Shown here in pieces: positions 1 through 4,726 of a stretch of 6,228 bases of DNA. Each line of letters begins with the position of its first letter. Positions within the stretch are counted from its first letter, which is position 1. The position numbers and the translations under genes were made by a program. Origin of the DNA: Moraxellaceae bacterium. GTDB taxonomy: Bacteria; Pseudomonadota; Gammaproteobacteria; Pseudomonadales; Moraxellaceae. The notes under the pieces were generated by a model. It made no database searches. It saw only the letters and a list, made by a program, of their open reading frames with translations, and had not been told where the DNA came from. The DNA lies in the NCBI GenBank assembly GCA_014378805.1, contig JACMMY010000236.1, positions 1-6,228 of the forward strand. Reading direction: 5' to 3'.

Positions 1-319
1 CTTCTTGTACTGGTTTTTCGAGGCGAAATTCAGCAGTGACGGTTACAGAACCATCTTGCACCTTGGTATAGATGTGCTTAAGACCTTGTATGGTCGCAAT
101 CGAATTCTCAAGTTTACGAGCAACTTCAGTCTCTAATTGTGCAGGCGCGGCTCCTGGCAATGCCGCAGAAACGGTTACAGTTGGTAAATCAATGTCTGGA
201 AAATTTTGAATTTTCATTGATTTAAATGAAATCATCCCTGCAAAACTCAGCAGGACAAACAACATTAATGCTGGAATGGGATTTTTAATCGACCACGTCG
301 AGATATTGATCTGTGACAT
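1..319 (-). CDS. RND efflux transporter permease, N-terminal part (partial)
   Basis: Reading the minus strand from the ATG at 319 gives 106 codons that stay open to the window edge, so only the N-terminus of a protein normally about 1,000 residues long is seen. It begins MSQINISTWSIKNP, followed by a hydrophobic first membrane helix (about residues 14-33) and then the start of the periplasmic porter domain, with FPDIDLPTVTV, a PGAAPAQLE segment and IATIQGLKHIYTKVQDG. This layout is typical of the start of RND proton-driven pumps (AcrB/MexB superfamily). A GGAG Shine-Dalgarno at 328-331 lies 8 bases before the ATG. The gene follows the adaptor gene after a 12-bp gap, so the two are almost certainly one operon. 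The permease would sit in the inner membrane and drive export through the adaptor and an outer-membrane channel. The substrate cannot be inferred from this fragment, and no outer-membrane factor is in view. Confidence 0.9.
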   Translation of the reverse strand, partial: MSQINISTWSIKNPIPALMLFVLLSFAGMISFKSMKIQNFPDIDLPTVTVSAALPGAAPAQLETEVARKLENSIATIQGLKHIYTKVQDGSVTVTAEFRLEKPVQE

Positions 320-331
320 CTATGCGGCTCC

Positions 332-1564
332 TTATTTTGCCGCAACGATTGATGATGCAGGTGGTGCGGGTATTAGAGTTTTACCCTGAAGACTTTGCCC
401 TATCGCTTGATTGCCGTGATCAGTCTTTTTTTCGGGAGCTAAACGCACCAGATCGCCATCATTCAAGAAGCCGGCACCCATTGACACGATATTTGTATTC
501 GGCTTTAGCGCAGTGAGTATTTCTAAGAGATCCCCTACCAATCGACCCGTATCCACTTTGATACGCTGTACATGTTGGCTTGCAACAACAACAAAAATAT
601 AGTTAAAACCATCTCGTAGCACCACAGCAGCTTGTGGCAAGGTCGTCGCATTGGAATGATCTATTTGAAACTCACCACGCGCATACATGCCTGCTTTAAC
701 CGGTGTGTTGGCCGCTTGCATGACGGGTAAGTCAACATAGACAAGTGCAGCACGAGATTGTGGATTAATGGTTGGCGCAATCATGCGAACGCGTCCGTTC
801 AGAGGACTACCACCTGTCGTGGTTGTGATCACCGCAGTATCACCAATACGAATCCGACTAAGTTCAGCAGAGGTCACCTCAGCGCGCCACTCTAATCGAC
901 TCTGAAGAATCATCCGAAAAAGCTCTGTGCCACCATTGACCACAGCACCAACCGTCGCAGTGCGCGCGGAAATAATACCGTCATCGGGGGCGAGGACGGT
1001 GGTATATTTCAAACGTAATTTTTGTGCATTTAAGGTGGCTTTTGCGGCGGCAATCTTTGCTTCTGCCGCTTTTGCATTGGTGATGTATAAGCTAATTTCT
1101 TGTTTACTCAGCGCGCCTTCTGCATCCAAACGTTTTGCCCGATCAGCATTCGCAAAATCCTGTGCAGCGAGCGCCTGTTTTTCTAACAAATTAGCTTCTG
1201 CTTGGGCGACATCGGCTTGTATGGTTTCTGCTGCATAGCTGGCGAGTATTTGTCCTTTTTTAACATGATCACCCACATTTACGTTGACATCTGTGAGACG
1301 TAAACCATTTGATTCACTCCCAATACTCGCTTCCTGCCATGCAGCAACATTACCGTTGGCTGCCAATACCGTGGGCAATGGCATGATACGTGGTTGTACT
1401 GTGGTGACGGTCAATGCAGGTTTAGCAGTTGACGTATTTTCTGATTTTTGTTCAGATGGATTTGATGGCTGCGACTTGGATGAAAATAGCGCACGGCTGA
1501 TTAAAATCACAATAAAAAGAACAACAATAGCAATGATGATTTTTTTGATTTTGGCGCGTGGCAT
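332..1564 (-). CDS. RND efflux periplasmic adaptor (membrane fusion protein, HlyD/MexA-like)
   Basis: This 410-residue protein bridges an RND permease and an outer-membrane channel in the periplasm. Residues 8-26 form one hydrophobic helix preceded by a basic stretch (RAKIKK). The protein contains no cysteine, so it cannot be a lipoprotein like MexA or AcrA and is probably anchored by this uncleaved helix. A Ser/Lys/Pro-rich linker follows (28-50). The first half of the lipoyl domain lies at about 78-112 (DVNVNVGDHVKKGQILA). An Ala/Gln/Lys-rich alpha-hairpin covers about 113-186 and the second lipoyl half about 188-210 (VLAPDDGIISARTATVGAVV). The beta-barrel domain is at about 222-300 and the membrane-proximal domain at about 305-377. 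The last 30 or so residues are a polar, then Pro/Ala-rich tail. The short hairpin fits RND adaptors better than type I secretion HlyD. An AAAGGG at 1575-1580 lies 10 bases before the ATG. The permease gene follows immediately. The substrate is unknown. Confidence 0.92.
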   Translation of the reverse strand: MPRAKIKKIIIAIVVLFIVILISRALFSSKSQPSNPSEQKSENTSTAKPALTVTTVQPRIMPLPTVLAANGNVAAWQEASIGSESNGLRLTDVNVNVGDHVKKGQILASYAAETIQADVAQAEANLLEKQALAAQDFANADRAKRLDAEGALSKQEISLYITNAKAAEAKIAAAKATLNAQKLRLKYTTVLAPDDGIISARTATVGAVVNGGTELFRMILQSRLEWRAEVTSAELSRIRIGDTAVITTTTGGSPLNGRVRMIAPTINPQSRAALVYVDLPVMQAANTPVKAGMYARGEFQIDHSNATTLPQAAVVLRDGFNYIFVVVASQHVQRIKVDTGRLVGDLLEILTALKPNTNIVSMGAGFLNDGDLVRLAPEKKTDHGNQAIGQSLQGKTLIPAPPASSIVAAK

Positions 1565-1583
1565 AGTTTCAATTCCCTTTTTT

Positions 1584-1598
1584 CCAATGCTTCATTGG
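1584..1598. repeat. Perfect 6-bp inverted repeat upstream of the adaptor gene
   Basis: CCAATG and CATTGG flank a 3-base spacer just upstream of the adaptor's Shine-Dalgarno sequence. On the mRNA it could form a six-base-pair hairpin in the leader. As DNA it could be a small operator half-site pair. The arms do not extend outward. In AT-rich intergenic DNA a repeat of this size can arise by chance, so the role is inferred only. Confidence 0.35.
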
Positions 1599-1624
1599 TT
1601 TCGCAATATTTGATCGTAGCCAAG

Positions 1625-1640
1625 TATATGAGTACATATA
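1625..1640. promoter_or_regulatory. Candidate operator: inverted repeat TATATG-N4-CATATA
   Basis: Two perfect 6-bp arms are separated by AGTA, about 60-75 bp upstream of the adaptor start codon, in the only non-coding stretch that could hold the efflux operon promoter. Dyads of this size are typical binding sites of TetR- or MarR-type repressors of efflux genes. On the minus strand the downstream arm runs into TATACT, a fair -10 match, but no good -35 lies at normal spacing. The regulator is not encoded in the window. The arms are purely AT-rich apart from one G/C pair each, so chance is a real alternative. Confidence 0.3.
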
Positions 1641-1692
1641 AATTAGTATTGTGAAACTTTGTGTTTTACACCAGATTTTTAGCTGATAGCTG

Positions 1693-1720
1693 ATCCTATA
1701 CTGTTTTAATCCATGATCAA
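1693..1720 (-). promoter_or_regulatory. Weak candidate sigma-70 promoter for the efflux operon
   Basis: On the minus strand TTGATC (1715-1720, four of six to the -35 consensus) is followed after 16 bases by TAGGAT (1693-1698, four of six to the -10 consensus). It lies downstream of the adk terminator and about 130 bases upstream of the adaptor ATG, which would place the inverted repeats at 1625-1640 and 1584-1598 in the transcribed leader. A perfect tandem AGCTGAT repeat (1681-1694, plus-strand reading) overlaps its -10 end. The match is weak and other placements in this AT-rich region are possible. Confidence 0.2.
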
Positions 1721-1777
1721 TCGCATATCTCATCGTTGCAAACGGGTTCGAGTACGATAATGTAACAATCCCATCAT

Positions 1778-1808
1778 AAAACAAAAGGAAAGCCTAAGCT
1801 TTCCTTTT
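1778..1808 (-). terminator. Rho-independent terminator downstream of adk
   Basis: A perfect 11-bp inverted repeat (AAAAGGAAAGC at 1783-1793 and its complement at 1798-1808) encloses a 4-base loop. Read on the minus strand, the second arm runs into TTTTGTTTTA, giving the U-rich tail of an intrinsic terminator. It starts 55 bases after the adk stop codon and ends adk transcription ahead of the separate efflux operon. The G/C pairs are towards the loop and the stem base is A/U, which is common for this kind of site. On the plus strand there is no comparable tail beyond the stem's own T run. Confidence 0.88.
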
Positions 1809-1863
1809 CATTAGATCAAAGTCTTGATGTTCATGTCATGTACAAAACATGCTTCGACCAAGA

Positions 1864-2517
1864 TTATTCGCCCAAAATACCAATTAATTTGGCTTTCACG
1901 TTTGCAATTTCATCCAAACCATTCAGTTTGTCATAGCTCGGTGCATTTTCGCCTGATGCCGCACGTTGTTGGTAAAAACCGACCAACTGCGACGTTTCTT
2001 TGTGATAAGAAACCAAACGCTTTTTAATCGTTTCAACTTCATCATCTGGACGCAAAACTAATGGCTCTCCAGTCACATCATCCACGCCTTCAACTTTAGG
2101 TGGATTATAAATCACATGGTATATACGACCCGATGCAGCATGTGAACGACGACCAGAAAGACGCTTAATGATTTCTTCATCAGGTACATCAATTTCAATC
2201 ACATGATCAATGCTTACGCCAGCAGTTTCCATCGCTTCAGCTTGTGGAATCGTACGTGGGAAACCATCAAAAATACAACCGTTCGCACAATCTGGTTGGC
2301 TGATGCGCTCTTTGACCAGATTAATGATCAAATCATCAGACACCAGACCACCCACATCCATCACACTTTTTGCCTGAATACCGAGCGCACTCCCTTCTCG
2401 AATTGCAGCACGTAACATATCGCCTGTCGAAATCTGTGGGATACCATAGCGTTGATTAATCAGTTGAGCCTGAGTTCCTTTCCCTGCCCCTGGTGGTCCT
2501 AGCAAAATAATACGCAT
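1864..2517 (-). CDS. adk: Adenylate kinase
   Basis: This 217-residue enzyme interconverts ATP + AMP and 2 ADP in the cytoplasm and is essential for adenine nucleotide balance. The P-loop GPPGAGKGT is at residues 7-15. The AMP-binding region begins with STGDMLR (30-36), and FDGFPRT (83-89) holds the conserved Arg88. The LID domain at about 122-159 is of the long type (SGRRSHAASGRIYHV, then YNPPKVEG and DDVTG). It lacks the four zinc-binding cysteines seen in many Gram-positive enzymes. Arg36, Arg123, Arg156 and Arg167 fall at the positions of the catalytic and binding arginines of the E. coli enzyme. Length and sequence closely resemble Acinetobacter Adk. The Shine-Dalgarno TAGAGGA (2524-2530) lies 6 bases before the ATG. 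The gene is bounded by a terminator downstream and a candidate promoter upstream, so it is probably transcribed alone, with possible read-through from ccmI. Confidence 0.98.
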   Translation of the reverse strand: MRIILLGPPGAGKGTQAQLINQRYGIPQISTGDMLRAAIREGSALGIQAKSVMDVGGLVSDDLIINLVKERISQPDCANGCIFDGFPRTIPQAEAMETAGVSIDHVIEIDVPDEEIIKRLSGRRSHAASGRIYHVIYNPPKVEGVDDVTGEPLVLRPDDEVETIKKRLVSYHKETSQLVGFYQQRAASGENAPSYDKLNGLDEIANVKAKLIGILGE

Positions 2518-2535
2518 AATGTATCCTCTAATACC

Positions 2536-2574
2536 CTAAAAATAAAAACCAAATAAAAAATCTAAAATAAAAAC
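2536..2574 (-). other. T-rich untranslated leader of adk with a repeated 11-mer
   Basis: Between the candidate adk promoter and its Shine-Dalgarno, the transcript would be almost entirely U with some A. On the plus strand AAAATAAAAAC occurs twice exactly (2539-2549 and 2564-2574), with a near copy between them, so AAATAAAAA occurs three times. Such an unstructured U-rich leader could favour ribosomal protein S1 binding and strong translation. That function is inferred from composition only. Confidence 0.4.
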
Positions 2575-2577
2575 GAA

Positions 2578-2607
2578 TTCATACGAACTACACAATTTTT
2601 TGATCAA
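2578..2607 (-). promoter_or_regulatory. adk: Candidate sigma-70 promoter of adk
   Basis: On the minus strand TTGATC (2602-2607) is followed after 18 bases by TATGAA (2578-2583). These match the -35 and -10 consensus at four and four positions of six respectively. The predicted start near 2570 would give a leader of about 50 bases before the adk ATG. The -35 lies inside the palindrome TTGATCAA. The position is sensible, in the 175-bp gap after ccmI, but the elements are only moderate and the leader's A/T runs offer other -10 choices. Confidence 0.35.
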
Positions 2608-2692
2608 CATCACTTTTTTTTGTGTGGCGCTACCATACCGCTCAATTTAACGAGACTCAAGCCCTTTTATCCGACGGCGAGTCACTCAACAG

Positions 2693-3673
2693 TCAAGTGT
2701 GATTCTTGAGCAAACTATTTGTGTGCAGTTTATCACGCGCGCGTTCAGCATCAACGATCATCTGATCGATTTGAGTGATGATTTTAGGCTCGACTGTTTG
2801 GCTCGGGATTGCCAGCGCTAGATGAACCTGTTTTAAGCGTTTAAGCCAATCAATCGCGTCATCATACTGTTGATTCCGATATGCCGCCATCGACATTAAC
2901 AGCAACGCACCCTCATGATGGGGGTTCTGCATCAGAATACGCGATACAATATTTTGAGTGAGCGCGCTCATTTTACCTTGTTCGCTTAAAAAACGCATCT
3001 GTGCATACATCATTGCGAGACTATTATCTTCAGGCGCAAGGCGATATGCATGCGCTAAACAGGCCAATGCGGACTCTGAATCATTCGTTACCACATAAAA
3101 TTTCGACAAATTAAGCCACCGCTGTGCATCAAACGGATGCTTATGTGCATTGACCTGCATCGCTTGGAGCAACTCAAAGCCATGATTAGCAATATCAATC
3201 GGAGGCTGCTTCACTTTTCCAGTCATTAAATCATCGGCAATACCAGCATATTGCTCTTGTGACGACCAAAAATCTAATAAAGCGTGATGTTGAGCGTTTT
3301 TTTGCCCAGCCAAATAAAAATAGCCAGAAACTGCCAATATCGGAATCCATAAAAACACCAAGCCAATAACAATACGTGGCACTCGCTTGACTGTATTTTT
3401 CTTTATCGGTGAATCATCAATATCATGCGCGGCTAACAGCTGCCGCTCAAGATCAATTTTTTGACCTAAATAATCATCTTGATCGATCCGATTTTTTTGG
3501 TAATCAATTTCAAGCTCGGCTAAACGCTCACGAAATACAGAAACATTTAAATGCAATAAATCCAAGCGCACCTTAGGACGACGTAGCCATGGAAAGATCA
3601 CGACAAAACTCAACAAGAGTGTCAATCCAATCGCGCAAAACACGAAGGTCACATACGTGGAATTAGCGATCAT
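2693..3673 (-). CDS. ccmI: Cytochrome c maturation protein CcmI (TPR apocytochrome chaperone)
   Basis: CcmI binds apocytochrome c at the periplasmic face and delivers it to the CcmF/CcmH heme ligation complex. From the chosen start the protein has 326 residues. A first membrane helix (about 8-30) is followed by the cytoplasmic CcmI signature, with FRERLAELEIDY and later LERQLLA (47-81). A second helix follows (about 101-123). The periplasmic part has TPR-like helical repeats, including an RWLNLSKFY segment (185-193), an ALACLAHAYRLAPEDN segment (202-217), and repeats around 253-282. An upstream ATG at 3712 would add 13 residues, but the ATG at 3673 is preferred. It has an AGGAG Shine-Dalgarno (3681-3685) at 7 bases and puts the first helix directly at the N-terminus. 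This start overlaps the ccmH stop by 11 bp. In E. coli CcmI is fused to CcmH; here the two are separate. No clear terminator follows before adk. Confidence 0.9.
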   Translation of the reverse strand: MIANSTYVTFVFCAIGLTLLLSFVVIFPWLRRPKVRLDLLHLNVSVFRERLAELEIDYQKNRIDQDDYLGQKIDLERQLLAAHDIDDSPIKKNTVKRVPRIVIGLVFLWIPILAVSGYFYLAGQKNAQHHALLDFWSSQEQYAGIADDLMTGKVKQPPIDIANHGFELLQAMQVNAHKHPFDAQRWLNLSKFYVVTNDSESALACLAHAYRLAPEDNSLAMMYAQMRFLSEQGKMSALTQNIVSRILMQNPHHEGALLLMSMAAYRNQQYDDAIDWLKRLKQVHLALAIPSQTVEPKIITQIDQMIVDAERARDKLHTNSLLKNHT

Positions 3674-4175
3674 CGCGCAACTCCTGTTTTGCACTTGCCT
3701 TAGATTCATCATCTAACAATTGATTTAATCGCCACGTTTCATGGGCACTTAATGGGGCAGTTACCACAGATTTGCGAACACGCAGACGCAAGAACCAAAC
3801 GATGAATGCTAGGAATAATGTCAAAGGCGGTGCAAACCACAACAACCAAGTCGAGCGTTTAATCGGTGGTTTATAGCTAATAAAGTCGCCATATCGCGTA
3901 ATCATATAGTGTCGTATTTGATCGTTAGACTGTCCCTGCTTGACCAGTTCATAGGTCTTGTATTTCAGGTCTTGCGCAATCGGTGCATCAGAACCTGCGA
4001 GATTCGCATTCTGGCATTTCGGACAACGAAATTCGTCAATCAACGTGCGATATTGCGTTTCTTGCGCAGCATTTTGAAAGGTTAAATTAGCCTCCGCCGC
4101 CCATGCCGATGAGGACATATCCATGAGGACACTAAATATTGTTGCCAATAAAAAAGATGCAGATGTTATACGCAT
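3663..4175 (-). CDS. ccmH: Cytochrome c maturation protein CcmH (thiol-disulfide oxidoreductase)
   Basis: CcmH is a periplasmic, membrane-anchored thiol protein that works with CcmG to reduce the CXXCH cysteines of apocytochrome c before heme attachment. The 170-residue protein has an N-terminal signal sequence with a likely cleavage near AWA-A (residues 24-27). The family motif follows as FRCPKCQNANLAGSDAPIA (49-67), with Cys51 and Cys54 as the only cysteines. A helical region with YELVKQG and the conserved MITRYGDFISYKPP (91-104) comes next. One membrane helix (about 109-130) and a short basic cytoplasmic tail complete it. This is the short, single-domain CcmH, without the C-terminal TPR part found in E. 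coli. The usual leucine before RC is phenylalanine here. A GGGAG Shine-Dalgarno at 4183-4187 lies 7 bases before the ATG. The gene overlaps ccmG by 10 bp and ccmI by 11 bp. Confidence 0.95.
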   Translation of the reverse strand: MRITSASFLLATIFSVLMDMSSSAWAAEANLTFQNAAQETQYRTLIDEFRCPKCQNANLAGSDAPIAQDLKYKTYELVKQGQSNDQIRHYMITRYGDFISYKPPIKRSTWLLWFAPPLTLFLAFIVWFLRLRVRKSVVTAPLSAHETWRLNQLLDDESKASAKQELRDDR

Positions 4176-4726
4176 TGACCTGCTCCCTTCAGCCTGAGTC
4201 TATCCAGACAAGGCTTAATTTGAGTTCGCCACACCTCATCATTAATCTCACCCAAAACATGCATCCGAATCCGATGATCCTGATCAATCACAAAACTTTC
4301 TGGTGCGCCCGTCACGCCTAAATCTATGCCTAAATCGCCGCTTAAATCTTGTAAGTTCAAAACAAATGGATTTCCGCGCTGCGCCAGATACGCCAACGCT
4401 TCCGTGGGTTGATCCTTATAGTTTACGCCAACCAACACCACGCCTTGCTGTTGCATTTTCAGCAAAAAAGGCTGTTCAATTGCGCATGTTGGGCACCACG
4501 AACCCCAAATATTTAAGACAAAGGGTTTCGTCGGTAAGTTGGAATTCGTCTGTAATTGACCCTCAGCGAGATTGGGTAAATTAAATGCGGGTAACTTTTG
4601 ATTTGTTGTAGCTTGCGGCACAATTTGCGGATCAACCCCCAATCGCGTCCATAGCACCACAGCCAAACCGATGAAAATGAATAAGGGCAACAATCCCATT
4701 AATTGCTTAATTTTCTTTTGCCTCAT
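4166..4726 (-). CDS. ccmG: Thiol:disulfide interchange protein CcmG/DsbE
   Basis: CcmG is a membrane-tethered periplasmic thioredoxin-like reductase. It takes electrons from DsbD/CcdA and passes them to CcmH and the apocytochrome c cysteines. The 186-residue protein has an N-terminal anchor helix (about 9-27). Its thioredoxin fold carries the active site WGSWCPTC (74-81, Cys78 and Cys81). The CcmG-specific VGVNYKD follows at 99-105. The cis-proline loop is at GVTGAPESF (137-145, Pro142). Two further cysteines near the C-terminus (Cys173 and Cys185) are not part of the usual fold core and are absent from E. coli CcmG as I remember it. Its ATG overlaps the ccmF stop codon in an ATGA arrangement. 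I see only a weak GAG before the start, so translation is probably coupled to ccmF. The 10-bp overlap with ccmH continues the operon. The gene is also called dsbE. Confidence 0.96.
   Translation of the reverse strand: MRQKKIKQLMGLLPLFIFIGLAVVLWTRLGVDPQIVPQATTNQKLPAFNLPNLAEGQLQTNSNLPTKPFVLNIWGSWCPTCAIEQPFLLKMQQQGVVLVGVNYKDQPTEALAYLAQRGNPFVLNLQDLSGDLGIDLGVTGAPESFVIDQDHRIRMHVLGEINDEVWRTQIKPCLDRLRLKGAGQCV

Noticed and set aside
927..1238. A 103-codon plus-strand frame opposite the adaptor gene
   Set aside because: It is antisense to the well-supported alpha-hairpin and lipoyl region. Its Ala/Ser/Phe-rich composition is the expected mirror of the Ala/Lys/Glu-rich coding strand, and there is no start signal.
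1569..1784. A 71-codon minus-strand open frame in the intergenic region between adk and the adaptor gene
   Set aside because: It would start at a TTG inside the T tail of the adk terminator with no ribosome-binding site, its translation resembles nothing I recognise, and its end abuts the adaptor's ribosome-binding site. It looks like chance.
2640..2692. Possible terminator after ccmI built from GACTC and GAGTC arms
   Set aside because: The arms are only 5 bp with a loop over 20 bases and no T run follows on the minus strand, so it does not qualify as an intrinsic terminator.
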